DNA from: an uncultured beta proteobacterium | GTDB taxonomy: Bacteria; Pseudomonadota; Gammaproteobacteria; Burkholderiales; SG8-39 | DNA length: 64,000 bases | NCBI GenBank assembly: GCA_903859155.1 | Contig: CAIOLO010000074.1 | Coordinates: forward strand, 1-64,000 | Direction of reading: 5' to 3' | Shown: piece by piece, positions 1-8,525 of the stretch | Layout of the letters: each line of letters starts with the position of its first letter | Position numbering within the stretch: the stretch's first letter is position 1 | The notes under the pieces: generated by a model | Databases searched by the model: none | Told to the model about the DNA's origin: nothing | The model's input: the letters and a program-made list of their open reading frames with translations, nothing else | Translations under genes and position numbers: made by a program

Positions 1-1
1 A

Positions 2-439
2 CTGACTCATGTGCCCTTCAACGGCCTGGCCCCCGGCGTGGTGGCGCTGCTGGGCGGACAGATCGAAATTGCGATCACCAACATCGTTTCGGTGAGCTCG
101 CAGGTGCGTGACGGCAAGATCAAGTTGCTGGCCGTCACCCGGCCCAGGCGCTATGAGGATGCGCCCGGCGTGCCCACCGTCGCCGAAGTGCTGCCCGGCT
201 TCAATATGCCGGTGGCGTTCTTCGGCTTCCTCGGTCCGGCAGGCCTGCCGCAGCCGGTGGTCGCGCGCGTCAACGCCGAAGTCGGGCGCGCGCTGGAGTC
301 CGCCGAAGTCACCGCCAAGGCAAAGGAGCTCGCGATGTCGACGCTCTACACCACGCCGGAGCAGTTCATGGCGCTGATACGCGGCGCCATCGACGCCTAC
401 GGCAAGATCACGCAGATGGCGGGGATCAAGCCTTTGTAG
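2..439 (+). CDS. TctC/Bug-family tricarboxylate receptor, C-terminal part (cut by window edge)
   Basis: The reading frame is open from base 2, so only the C-terminal part (about 145 residues) of a periplasmic solute-binding protein is present. The visible start (HVPFNGLAPGVVALLGGQ) matches the centre of Bug/TctC proteins, where the ligand loop and a GG-Q turn lie. The distal part (PGVPTVAEV, then FFGFLGPAGLPQPVV) is the second family signature. The family binds small carboxylates in the periplasm, usually for tripartite tricarboxylate transporters. Ligand unknown. A GTG at 11 is an internal codon, not the start. Six bases separate its stop from the next gene, so the two may be co-transcribed. 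Confidence 0.9.
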   Translation: MTHVPFNGLAPGVVALLGGQIEIAITNIVSVSSQVRDGKIKLLAVTRPRRYEDAPGVPTVAEVLPGFNMPVAFFGFLGPAGLPQPVVARVNAEVGRALESAEVTAKAKELAMSTLYTTPEQFMALIRGAIDAYGKITQMAGIKPL

Positions 440-445
440 CCGCAG

Positions 446-1255
446 ATGGCCTACACCACCTGCCCGAAATGCCGGCACCAGCCGCTGCCCGACAATCAGG
501 CGTTTCCCGTCGCCTGTCCGGGCTGCGGAGTGATCTTTGCCAAAATGAACGAGAGGCCTGTGGGCGTCGCGCCGGAGGCTGCTCCGGCGCACACGCGCGA
601 GGTCAGCAACGATCCTGTCGCCGAAAATGTATCCCGGCTACGGTCTATTGCAGCCACGCTGTTGCATGTGCCCGACCAGGTCGACAAGCTCAACTGGTAC
701 GGGCGCATCGCTACGCTGGTGATGTTTCTGCTGTGGACGTTTTTCATCTGGCGCGACATGGACATCTCCGGCGGCGATGCCGGGAGCTGGTTCCTGCATC
801 TGGTCCTCACGCCGTTTCACGAGGCCGGGCATTACCTGATCTTCCGCTGGTTCGGCCAGTTCATCATGATCCTGGGCGGCACCATGGGGCAGCACCTGTT
901 CGCCATCGTCCTCGGCGGCGCGCTGCTGTGGAAGCGGCGCGATCCTTTCGGCGCGGCGGTATTTCTGTGGGTGTTGGGATTCTCGGTGTCGGATATGGGC
1001 GTCTACATGTACGACGCCTTCGATCCCCAGCTCATGCTCCTCGACGGGCGCACCGGCGCGGACAGCGACGGTCACGACTGGCAGAATCTTTTCGGCGACC
1101 TGGGCTTGTTGAAACACGCGCGCGGCATCGGGATTTTCTTTGGCGGATTCGGCAAGGTGATCATGGTGGCCGGACTGGCCTGGGCGGCAGGGATGGTCTG
1201 GCTGCAGCGGGCGCGGCTCTCCGATTCGCCGTTCGCCGAGACGGATCTGGAATAA
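446..1255 (+). CDS. Membrane protein with N-terminal zinc ribbon and HEAGH metalloprotease-like motif
   Basis: A 269-residue protein. Residues 6-27 hold two CxxC pairs (C6/C9, C24/C27), a rubredoxin-like zinc ribbon on the cytoplasmic side. About four hydrophobic segments follow, near residues 87-105, 115-162 and 168-190 and at the C-terminus. The motif HEAGH at 125-129 lies inside or beside a membrane segment, as in the HExxH of M50 site-2 proteases, and an LLDG followed by DSDGHDW near 200-210 could supply further metal ligands. I infer an intramembrane metalloprotease-like protein; no specific family is recognised and the substrate is unknown. It starts six bases after the TctC stop. Confidence 0.75.
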   Translation: MAYTTCPKCRHQPLPDNQAFPVACPGCGVIFAKMNERPVGVAPEAAPAHTREVSNDPVAENVSRLRSIAATLLHVPDQVDKLNWYGRIATLVMFLLWTFFIWRDMDISGGDAGSWFLHLVLTPFHEAGHYLIFRWFGQFIMILGGTMGQHLFAIVLGGALLWKRRDPFGAAVFLWVLGFSVSDMGVYMYDAFDPQLMLLDGRTGADSDGHDWQNLFGDLGLLKHARGIGIFFGGFGKVIMVAGLAWAAGMVWLQRARLSDSPFAETDLE

Positions 1256-1261
1256 CGGCGC

Positions 1262-1585
1262 CTAGCCCTGCCAGACCCCGTAGCCCTGTTCCCGCAGGGC
1301 AATGCCCAGTTCCACCTCCATTTCCGCCGCGGCCTGGTAAGGCATGGGGTTGTAGCACTCGTATAGTTCGGGCAGCAGGCGCAGGCCGAATTCGCGCACG
1401 AAGCGGTTCGACTGAATCCCCGCCTTGTGCTTGTCCAGGCGCACATCCGGGGAGAGGCCCGTCATGCCGACGTAGACGCAGGGCTTACCCTGTTCATACC
1501 CGGGATTGGCGCGTTTGAATTTCGGCTCCAGCGTGACGGTGCGCGCCAGCTCGACCACGTAGACGCAATGATGGTGGCGCGCCAT
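1262..1585 (-). CDS. GIY-YIG nuclease-like small protein
   Basis: A 107-residue protein. An N-terminal VYVVEL strand is followed about 30 residues later by VYVGMTG and then R/H residues in DVRLDKHKAG. This is the spacing and order of the GIY...YIG...R...H core of GIY-YIG endonuclease domains (UvrC/URI type). A candidate acidic catalytic residue lies in the C-terminal helix (AEMEVELG). There is no other domain. Single-domain proteins of this type are widespread and mostly uncharacterised. It is convergent with the upstream membrane gene, with six bases between the stops. The product assignment rests on motif spacing only. Confidence 0.65.
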   Translation of the reverse strand: MARHHHCVYVVELARTVTLEPKFKRANPGYEQGKPCVYVGMTGLSPDVRLDKHKAGIQSNRFVREFGLRLLPELYECYNPMPYQAAAEMEVELGIALREQGYGVWQG

Positions 1586-1748
1586 GAATTCTCCGCAAGA
1601 ATCGGTTCCGCGGAAATTCTGCGCCCGGTGCAGCCGCGAGGCAAGCGCGCTGCACGGCCGGGCCGGGACCCAATCTGGCCGGGACCGGTCGTTACATCAT
1701 GCATCGGTTAAGCGCATAGAATTGCCGCAACCTTTGGAGGAGGGAAGC

Positions 1749-2768
1749 ATGAGGATTATTCAGTCAGCAGGATTCATCGCACTGGCCGCAGCGCTTGCTG
1801 CCAGCGTTGCGGCGCATGCCCAACCCGCAGCCTTCTACAAGGGCAGGACCGTCAATGTCATTGCGCCGACCGATACCGGCGGTTCAGTCTACGAATACAC
1901 GCTGCTGGTTTCCAATCACCTGGGCAGGCACTTGCCGGGTGGCGCGCGGACCGTGGCGCAGACGCGCCCCGGCGGCGGCGGCGTGACGGCCTCGAACTAC
2001 ATGGCACGAAACGCGCCCAAGGACGGCTCCGCGATCGCGCTGATGCACACCGGCGCCCTGCTCATGCCCATGACCAGCGGTGCCGCCGCCTACGATCCGC
2101 GCAAATTCGGCTGGCTGGGTTCGGTGGCGGTGCGCTCCTATGTGGGCGCGGTGTGGCACACCGTGCCGGTGAATTCGCTGGAGGACGTCAAGACCCGCGA
2201 GGTGGTGTTCGGCGGTTCAGGCACCGGGTCGCCTTCGTATCAGTACCCGGTGTTTCTTGCGCACATCACCGGCGCGAAACTGAAGGTGATCGCCGGTTAC
2301 AAGAGCGGCGGGGAAACCAACCTGGCGCTGGAGCGCGGCGAAGTGCAGGGACGCGGCAATTTCTATGAAGGCTTTCTCGCCACCAATGCGGACTGGGTGC
2401 GCGATAAAAAAGTGAAGTTCATTTTCAAAATGGGTCCGGACCATCCGGACCTGGCCGCGGTGCAGCCGGCCAGCAAGTATGCGTTGACGCCGGTGCAGCA
2501 GCAGATGCTGCGCGTACTGGAGGCGCCGCTGGCGATGGGCACGGCATTTTATGTGCCGCCGGAGATTCCCGCGGACCGGCTGGCTGCGCTGCGCGAAGCC
2601 TTTCAGAAAATGCTGGTCGATCCGCAATTCAAGGCCGAAGCCGACAAGATGGGATTGTTCCTCAATTCGCGCAGCCATGCGGACGTGGCCGAGGTGGTGC
2701 AGAAACTCTACGAGACGCCCAAGCAGGTGATGGCAGAGCTCGATGCGATTATCGCGCCAAGAAAATAA
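1749..2768 (+). CDS. Divergent TctC/Bug-type periplasmic receptor
   Basis: A 339-residue exported protein. The ATG at 1749 follows a purine-rich ribosome-binding site (GGAGGAGGG just upstream) and begins a clear signal peptide (hydrophobic stretch about residues 5-22, cleavage after AHA). A longer in-frame extension to 1584 lacks such signals and is rejected. The mature part begins FYKGRTVNVIAPTDTGG and has the family's PGGGGVTA turn. It is divergent: the usual GG-D ligand turn near the N-terminus reads TDTGGS, and the C-terminal part differs from classical Bug proteins. Ligand unknown. Tandem hairpins follow the stop. Confidence 0.85.
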   Translation: MRIIQSAGFIALAAALAASVAAHAQPAAFYKGRTVNVIAPTDTGGSVYEYTLLVSNHLGRHLPGGARTVAQTRPGGGGVTASNYMARNAPKDGSAIALMHTGALLMPMTSGAAAYDPRKFGWLGSVAVRSYVGAVWHTVPVNSLEDVKTREVVFGGSGTGSPSYQYPVFLAHITGAKLKVIAGYKSGGETNLALERGEVQGRGNFYEGFLATNADWVRDKKVKFIFKMGPDHPDLAAVQPASKYALTPVQQQMLRVLEAPLAMGTAFYVPPEIPADRLAALREAFQKMLVDPQFKAEADKMGLFLNSRSHADVAEVVQKLYETPKQVMAELDAIIAPRK

Positions 2769-2773
2769 TTACT

Positions 2774-2833
2774 GGTTGCAAAATGAAATTTGCAACCTTC
2801 GATGTAGGGGAGCATGAGGGGAGTATCCCCTCA
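2774..2833. terminator. Two tandem hairpins between convergent genes
   Basis: The first inverted repeat, GGTTGCAAA at 2774-2782 with TTTGCAACC at 2789-2797, has nine perfect pairs and a six-base loop. The second, TGAGGGGA at 2815-2822 with TCCCCTCA at 2826-2833, has eight perfect pairs and a three-base loop. Both lie between the stop codons of convergent genes (2768 and 2855). Neither has a long T-tract, so bidirectional termination or 3'-end protection is inferred. Confidence 0.6.
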
Positions 2834-2854
2834 GTTTGAAATCGACTCTAATGC

Positions 2855-3532
2855 CTAGGTACCAGGCGCATGACTGCTCAGAAACGCCTGCATGTGGAAC
2901 CGCGCCTGGGCCTTCGCATAGCGGTAATCGTCGCCGACCGGGCAGGCATGGCGGGCAAGGCAGCCGCCATCCATGCAGGCAGGTTCCGGCCTGCCTTCAA
3001 GGTGGCGGGCACAGGCGGGAACGTCGTAGGCTTTGCCATCGAATGCGCCCACCGGGCAAGCCCTGAGGCAGGGGCGCGGCGCGCAGCCGGTACAGGGGCT
3101 GGCGCGCGTGTCGGGCAAGGGCAGCTCGATCAGCGTGTCGAACAATAGCGCCGCACGGTAGCCGTGCCACAGGCCGTAATCCGGATGGATCAGCAGGCCA
3201 AGTGGCGATGGGTGGCAGGGTTCGGCGCGCACCGCCCAGCGCTGAAAGGGGAGCCAGGGGCGCTCGAAGGGGAACACTACGCGCGCTCCCAGTTGCGCCG
3301 CCAGAGCGGTCGCTATCCGTTCCGACCATTCATCCAGGGTCATGGCGCTGTCGCCGCATGCGGCGGCGAAGCTTTGCCACATGTGCGGTCCTGCATTGCC
3401 TGCCAGCACGGCGGTTCGCGCCGGCACACCGGGTGCAAGCGCCGGCACGCCGTCTGTGGCGAGCGGATGAAAAGCGCCGCGCGGGGTGAGCCCCGCGTCC
3501 TGCAGCGACTGATTGATTTCATCCAGTGTCAT
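2855..3532 (-). CDS. 4Fe-4S ferredoxin-like protein
   Basis: A 225-residue soluble protein. The C-terminal half carries a cysteine cluster CTGC..PC...CP (CTGCAPRPCLRACPVGAF) and a second cysteine group (CMDGGCLARHACPVG). The spacing resembles the ferredoxin-like part of epoxyqueuosine reductase, but the cobalamin-binding N-terminal half of QueG is absent and the protein is much shorter than QueG (about 350-380). The N-terminal 100 residues are unassigned. It probably holds one or two iron-sulfur clusters; electron partner unknown. It is convergent with the upstream receptor gene. Confidence 0.7.
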   Translation of the reverse strand: MTLDEINQSLQDAGLTPRGAFHPLATDGVPALAPGVPARTAVLAGNAGPHMWQSFAAACGDSAMTLDEWSERIATALAAQLGARVVFPFERPWLPFQRWAVRAEPCHPSPLGLLIHPDYGLWHGYRAALLFDTLIELPLPDTRASPCTGCAPRPCLRACPVGAFDGKAYDVPACARHLEGRPEPACMDGGCLARHACPVGDDYRYAKAQARFHMQAFLSSHAPGT

Positions 3533-3649
3533 CAGCGATCTTTGCGGAGCTTGATTACCGTGACCGGTACGGCGGTCGCGAAGGCGAAGTCTGCACCGGT
3601 TTGAATGTGGCCCCGGGTCAGGCGCAAGCGAAGGGGGTGGCGTTTGGCC

Positions 3650-4498
3650 TCAGCGGGACTTGCTCCTGCCCTCGGCTTCGGCCTTCCACATCGCCCAGGT
3701 GCGGTCTCCGCCCTGGCCAGGCTGCACCACGTTGCGTCCCACGTCCATCCGCTCGCCTTCTTCCCGCGTGATGTAGTTCACCGGCCCGCCGAGCTGTATC
3801 GCCTGCATCTGCAGCTTGGCATTCACCTCGGTGTAGATGGCGCGCGAGACGGCCGTGGCCAGGTCGTGGGCGACCACCGCGTTGCCGTGGCCGCGCAGCA
3901 GCACCACGTAGCTCTCGCCCAGCGTCTCCGCCAGCGCCCTGCCCAGCGCGGTGCTGCTCACCAGCATGTTACGCAGAGGGCCCGCCTTCCTGATTTCGTA
4001 GACCGGGGCTCCTTTGAAAAGGAAGTACGAGGTGTGCGCGATGGGCTGCAGCGGCGTTTGCGTGACGCTGAACGGGATGACCGTGGGCGAATGGCTGTGC
4101 ACCACCGCATTGACATCCGGGCGCATCCTGTAGATTTCGCCGTGGATGAAGCGCTCCTGGTACACCGGCCGCCCGCGCGGGTCCAGCGCCTTGCCATCGA
4201 CGTCGAATTCCATGATGTCGCCGGCGGTCACCAGCCCGGGCGCAAGCGCCCGGGACATCAGGAAGTGGTCCTTGTTGCGCGGATCGCGCACGCTGACGTG
4301 GCCGAAGCCGTCGAGCACGCCCTGATGGTAAAGGATGTGATTGGCCGTGACCAGGTCGCCGATGAGCGCCTTGAGGTTGACGGCCGGTTGCGCCGCGCCG
4401 GCGACAGTCGCGGCCGCGAGCAGCGTGACTGCTGCGGCCATGCGCAATACCCGCTGTGTGATCCGGCGCGTGCAATCCTGCGAAGTCGTTGCATTCAT
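3650..4498 (-). CDS. Class II aldolase/adducin family protein with an apparent signal peptide
   Basis: A 282-residue protein. Residues about 15-37 form a hydrophobic stretch ending VAGAAQPA that looks like a Sec signal peptide. The aldolase fold follows. HVSVRDP is the usual strand, HSHSP near residue 147 is the zinc-binding histidine pair, HGE(I) supplies another possible ligand, and RGHGNAVV near 210 contains the third zinc histidine. The family includes fuculose-phosphate-type aldolases, ribulose-5-P epimerases and decarboxylases, all normally cytoplasmic, so export is unexpected. It lies 15 bases downstream of the TPP enzyme at 4514 and is probably in the same operon. Substrate not determinable. 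Confidence 0.85.
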   Translation of the reverse strand: MNATTSQDCTRRITQRVLRMAAAVTLLAAATVAGAAQPAVNLKALIGDLVTANHILYHQGVLDGFGHVSVRDPRNKDHFLMSRALAPGLVTAGDIMEFDVDGKALDPRGRPVYQERFIHGEIYRMRPDVNAVVHSHSPTVIPFSVTQTPLQPIAHTSYFLFKGAPVYEIRKAGPLRNMLVSSTALGRALAETLGESYVVLLRGHGNAVVAHDLATAVSRAIYTEVNAKLQMQAIQLGGPVNYITREEGERMDVGRNVVQPGQGGDRTWAMWKAEAEGRSKSR

Positions 4499-4513
4499 GT
4501 CTGCCTCCTGAGG

Positions 4514-6301
4514 TTAATGATTTTCCGTTCCCCGCACCTGCATTGACTCCCGCAGGCTGCGGCCGTGTTGCGGATCGATGTGCACATCGATCAGACAGGG
4601 CTTGCCGCTGCGCACGGCGGCGACACCGCGTTGCATGGCCTCGGCCAGGTCCTCGATGCGCTTTACCGGTCCGATGCCCAGGACGCCCTGGCCCTCGACG
4701 ATCTTGGCGATGTCGGGCGCGGGATGGTCCAGCGATTGTCCGATCCAGCGGTTTGCGGTGTTGCGTCCGCGCTTGAGCGCGACGCCCTCCTGGTGCAGTT
4801 CGTCGTTGTAGTAGGAGCGGTTGTTGCCGATGATGGCGAGCATCGGGATGGCGTAGCGCGCGGCGGTCCAGAAGGCGCTCATGCCCATCAGGCAATCGCC
4901 GTCGCCGAGTACGCCGACGGCGAGCCGGCCGCTGCCCTTCAACGCCAGCGCCGCCCCGACACACAGGCCGGGTCCGGAGCCCAGGCCGCCACCGCCATCC
5001 TTGCCAAGGTAATCCAGGGGATGGCGGTGCGGCCACAGGTCGACGGGCCAGCCGCGCGCCAGCGAGGCGAAGCTGACCGGCTGATCGCCCACCGCTTCGG
5101 CCAGCGCCTGCGCGATGTGGCGCATGTTGAGTTTGTCGCTGTTCTCCCTGGGCGCGGCGGCTTTCTTGGCCGCGGCGGGTGCGGGGCATTGGTGCGCCGC
5201 CAGAGCGGCCAGCAGTTCTTCGACGGCCACATCGGGATCGCCATACAGATGCACGTCGATGGGCGGCAGCTCCAGGTGTTCCTTGCCGAAACCATTGTGC
5301 AATTGCAGATCCTGGCCGGCGTGAATGACCGTGGCGGTGGGCGACTGCCCGTCGAAAGCAATATGCAGCGCACCGCCCAGATCGTTCCAGTCCAGCGACA
5401 GGATCACATCGGCGCCCTTCAACGCCTCGAGCGCGGTTTTGGACAGGTTGTTGAACGGCTGCCCCAGGTGCAGCGGATGGTCGGTGGGCACCATGCTTCC
5501 CGCCTTGAGGTCCGAGAGCATGCCGGCGCCAAGCTTCTCCGCGAGCGCGACGCGGCGGTTCCAGTCTTCGACGCTGCGGCGCAGGCGGCCGAACAGGATG
5601 ACCGGCTTGTTCGCGCGTGACAGCGCCTCGGCCGCACGGCGGACCGCTTCGCCGGAAGGGCGCGGACCCGGCGCGGGGAGGAATCGTTTCGGATCGGGAA
5701 GAGAAATCTCCGCCTCGAGCGCCTGCTCCTGGATGGCGGCATCCAGGCATACATACGCCGGTCCGCGCGGCGCGGTGCCGGCCTGCTGCCAGGCGCGCAG
5801 TATCGATTCGGGAATCGCGGCGGCCGAGCCGGGCTGGTCGTCGTATTTGACGAAGTTGCGTATCAGCGCGCCCTGATCCTGCGCCGTGTGCAGCCAGTCG
5901 ATGTTGGGGCGGCGCAGCGTCGCATCCACCGGGCCGGTGGCACCGAGGATGAGCATCGGCTGGCGGTCGCACCAGGCATTGAAAATTCCCATCGAGCCGT
6001 GCAGCAGGCCCACATTGCTGTGCAGCGCCACCGCCATCGGCTTGCCCGCGGCCTTGGCGTAACCATGCGCGACCGAGACGGCGTGATCTTCATGCAGGCA
6101 CATGATGATCTCCGGCGTGCGGTTGCCCAGATGATTCACCAGGCTGTCGTGCAGGCCGCGGTAGCTGGCGCCGGGGTTGAGCGAGATATAGGGAATCTCC
6201 AGGCGGCGCAGCATCTGTGCGGCGACGTCGCTGCCCCAGCCGACATTGGGATCGATATCGCTCGGTTCGTCGATGCGAGTGCCGCTTTGTTTGGTGTTCA
6301 T
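4514..6301 (-). CDS. Thiamine pyrophosphate-dependent enzyme (acetolactate synthase / decarboxylase superfamily)
   Basis: A 595-residue protein. The N-terminal PYR domain has the catalytic glutamate in CLHEDHAVSVAHGYAKA. The central domain runs about residues 200-330. The C-terminal PP domain has the TPP/Mg motif GDG...NN (GDGDCLMGMS through IIGNN). ATG at 6301 is chosen because the conserved fold starts soon after; the frame extends to 6574 but the extra part is unlike the family. Likely activity is decarboxylation or carboligation of a 2-oxoacid. Acetolactate synthase proper is less likely because there is no regulatory-subunit gene beside it. It is divergent from the TctAB permease (112-bp gap), suggesting uptake and catabolism of one acid. 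Confidence 0.88.
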   Translation of the reverse strand: MNTKQSGTRIDEPSDIDPNVGWGSDVAAQMLRRLEIPYISLNPGASYRGLHDSLVNHLGNRTPEIIMCLHEDHAVSVAHGYAKAAGKPMAVALHSNVGLLHGSMGIFNAWCDRQPMLILGATGPVDATLRRPNIDWLHTAQDQGALIRNFVKYDDQPGSAAAIPESILRAWQQAGTAPRGPAYVCLDAAIQEQALEAEISLPDPKRFLPAPGPRPSGEAVRRAAEALSRANKPVILFGRLRRSVEDWNRRVALAEKLGAGMLSDLKAGSMVPTDHPLHLGQPFNNLSKTALEALKGADVILSLDWNDLGGALHIAFDGQSPTATVIHAGQDLQLHNGFGKEHLELPPIDVHLYGDPDVAVEELLAALAAHQCPAPAAAKKAAAPRENSDKLNMRHIAQALAEAVGDQPVSFASLARGWPVDLWPHRHPLDYLGKDGGGGLGSGPGLCVGAALALKGSGRLAVGVLGDGDCLMGMSAFWTAARYAIPMLAIIGNNRSYYNDELHQEGVALKRGRNTANRWIGQSLDHPAPDIAKIVEGQGVLGIGPVKRIEDLAEAMQRGVAAVRSGKPCLIDVHIDPQHGRSLRESMQVRGTENH

Positions 6302-6413
6302 TGAAGTGGACTTTCGCTGATTCAGTGTGCGCGGATTGTAGCGGGGAGCGGGGATCGGCGCGCTGCAGGAGTTCCGCCAGTACAATCCCCACAGGCGGGC
6401 AAGGGGGACGGCA
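6302..6413. promoter_or_regulatory. Divergent intergenic region between TPP enzyme and TctAB permease
   Basis: This 112-bp gap separates two start codons facing away from each other, so it must hold both promoters unless one gene is read from further away. A ribosome-binding site (AAGGGGGAC) precedes the permease ATG. No consensus -35/-10 pair was convincing by eye. Confidence 0.5.
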
Positions 6414-8468
6414 ATGGATGCGGGCATGCTGGAGGCTGCGTGGCAGGCGTTGTTGGCGATGTCCGAGCCGGCCAGGCTTGCATTTCTGTTTCTGGGCGCG
6501 CTGCTTGGATTGATCCTGGGCATCCTCCCCGGCATCGGCGGTGTGGCCGGCACCGCCATCCTCATCCCCTTCACCTACGGCATGGACCCGATCACGGCGT
6601 TCGCGTTTCTGCTGGGTCTGGCCTCGACCACCGCGACCGGCGATCCGATTCCCGCGATTCTCTTCGGCATTCCCGGCGGCGCCGGTTCGGCGGCCACCGT
6701 CCTCGATGGTTTGCCGATGGCCAGGCGCGGCGAAGCGGGGCGGGCCCTGTCCGCGGCCTATATGTCTTCGCTGCTGGGCGGCCTGTTTGGCGCCGCGCTG
6801 ATGGCGGTGTCGCTGCCGCTGGTGCGCCCGCTGGTACTTTCGATCGGTTCGCCGGAGTTGCTGGCGCTCGCCGTATTGGGCATTTCCATGGTGGCGGTGC
6901 TCTCGGGCAACACGCCGCTGCGCGGACTTGCCGCCGGCGGATTCGGATTGATGCTCGCCATGGTGGGCACCGACCCGCAGACCGGCACGCAGCGCTGGAC
7001 GCTGGACAGCGTCTACCTCTGGGAGGGCGTGCCGCTGATTCCGGTGGTGCTCGGGCTGTTCGCGCTGCCCGAACTGTGCGACCTGGCGATTTCGCGAACC
7101 GCCATCAGCGGCAAGATGTTCGAGGTGAAGGGCGGCCAGTGGCAAGGGGCGAAGGACTGCTTTCGCCACTGGTGGCTGATTCTGCGCTGCTCGTGGATCG
7201 GCTCGTTCTTCGGCGCCATCCCCGGCATCGGCGCCGCCATCATCGACTGGCTTGCCTACGGTCACGCGCTGCGCACCGAGCGCGGCGCGCAACAGAGTTT
7301 CGGCAAGGGCGACGTGCGCGGCGTGATCGCCTCGGAGAGCGCCAACAACGCCAAGGAGGGCGGGGCGCTGGTGCCCACCATCGCGTTCGGAGTCCCGGGG
7401 AGCGCCGGCATGGCGGTGCTGATCGGCGCATTTTCTCTGCACGGGTTGATTCCCGGCCCCGAGATGCTCACCAAGCATCTGGCGGTGACCTATTCGATGG
7501 TGTGGAGCATTGCCCTTGCCAATATTTTCGGCGCCGGCCTTTGTTATCTGTTCAGCGCCAAGTTCGCGTTGCTTGCCACGCTGCGCTACACGCTGATCCT
7601 GCCCTCGGTGCTGTCGATTGTGTATGTGGGCGCGTTCAGTGGCTCGCGCCAATGGGGCGATCTGTTCGTGCTGCTCGCTTTCGGCGCGCTCGGCTGGGTT
7701 ATGAAGCAGCTGAAGTGGCCGCGTCCGCCCTTGCTCCTGGGTGTGGTGCTTGGCGATATTTTCGAGCGCTACATGTTCATTTCGGTGGAGCGCTACGGCT
7801 GGGACTGGCTGACGCGGCCGCTGGTGGTGGTGTTGTTCACGCTCGCCGTAATTGGTCTCTTGCGGCCGCTGGCGCAGGACTGGCGCGCGCAGGGCGGCCT
7901 GCGCGGCATGCTGGGCGGATTCGGCGCGCCTTCGTGGCAGGCCCCGCAGCTTTTCCATGCGCTGCTGATTGCGTCGCTGGCGCTGATGTTGTGGCAGGCG
8001 TTCGGTTGGAATTCCTCGGCGCGCATCGTGCCGGTGATCGTGGCAACGGCGAGCCTGGCCTTCCTGCTGGCGAGCGCCGCGAATGCCATCTTTCGCAAGC
8101 CCGTGAAGGCGGCCGATCTGCAGCAGTGGGCGGAGTCGCTGGTGGTGGAGAAAATACACATGGATCTTGCGTCCTCCACCGGCGATCTGCCGCTGCGTGT
8201 AATTCTGCTGCGCGGCGGCACTTTCTTCGCGTGGCTTGGCGCCTTCATGCTCAGCATGGCGGTGATCGGCCTGATTCCGACGGTGCCGCTGTTCGTCATC
8301 GCTTACATGCGCCTGGAAAACCGCGAACCGTGGAAACTGATTGTTCCCCAGGCGCTGGTGTTGGTGGCATTTTTCTATTTCGTTTTCGACCAGATGCTCA
8401 ATATGGCCTGGCCGGAGACTTTGCTGGGAACGTGGTTTCCGCTGTTGAAGGTGATTCCTTCGCTTTGA
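6414..8468 (+). CDS. Tripartite tricarboxylate transporter permease, TctA fused to TctB-like domain
   Basis: A 684-residue integral membrane protein. Residues 1 to about 490 are TctA: GILPGIGGV near residue 39 and the pore repeats FGIPGGAGSAATVLDG and FGVPGSAGMAVLIGAFSLHGLIPGP are its hallmarks. From about residue 505 to the end is a second set of about four membrane helices (AFMLSMAVIGLIPTVPLF) that looks like the small TctB subunit. TctA and TctB are usually separate genes. The substrate is delivered by a periplasmic TctC protein; the nearest receptors in the window are at 1749 and 2. Start supported by AAGGGGGAC. A long hairpin follows the stop. Confidence 0.9.
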   Translation: MDAGMLEAAWQALLAMSEPARLAFLFLGALLGLILGILPGIGGVAGTAILIPFTYGMDPITAFAFLLGLASTTATGDPIPAILFGIPGGAGSAATVLDGLPMARRGEAGRALSAAYMSSLLGGLFGAALMAVSLPLVRPLVLSIGSPELLALAVLGISMVAVLSGNTPLRGLAAGGFGLMLAMVGTDPQTGTQRWTLDSVYLWEGVPLIPVVLGLFALPELCDLAISRTAISGKMFEVKGGQWQGAKDCFRHWWLILRCSWIGSFFGAIPGIGAAIIDWLAYGHALRTERGAQQSFGKGDVRGVIASESANNAKEGGALVPTIAFGVPGSAGMAVLIGAFSLHGLIPGPEMLTKHLAVTYSMVWSIALANIFGAGLCYLFSAKFALLATLRYTLILPSVLSIVYVGAFSGSRQWGDLFVLLAFGALGWVMKQLKWPRPPLLLGVVLGDIFERYMFISVERYGWDWLTRPLVVVLFTLAVIGLLRPLAQDWRAQGGLRGMLGGFGAPSWQAPQLFHALLIASLALMLWQAFGWNSSARIVPVIVATASLAFLLASAANAIFRKPVKAADLQQWAESLVVEKIHMDLASSTGDLPLRVILLRGGTFFAWLGAFMLSMAVIGLIPTVPLFVIAYMRLENREPWKLIVPQALVLVAFFYFVFDQMLNMAWPETLLGTWFPLLKVIPSL

Positions 8469-8525
8469 GCACCTGACAGGCAGAGCCGGAACGAGACTGC
8501 ATGCTTTGGATTGGCGGCCGTTTGT

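Noticed and set aside
1584-1748. N-terminal extension of the TctC-like gene
   Set aside because: The signal peptide and ribosome-binding site place the start at 1749; the extension overlaps the GIY-YIG-like gene.
3969-5972. 667-residue minus-strand frame across the aldolase and TPP genes
   Set aside because: Crosses two recognisable genes in another frame and has low-complexity R/A/G/P content.
6090-8159. 689-residue minus-strand open frame opposite the TctAB permease
   Set aside because: Rich in H, Q and R with no motif; it is the antisense shadow of a GC-rich gene with clear TctA signatures.
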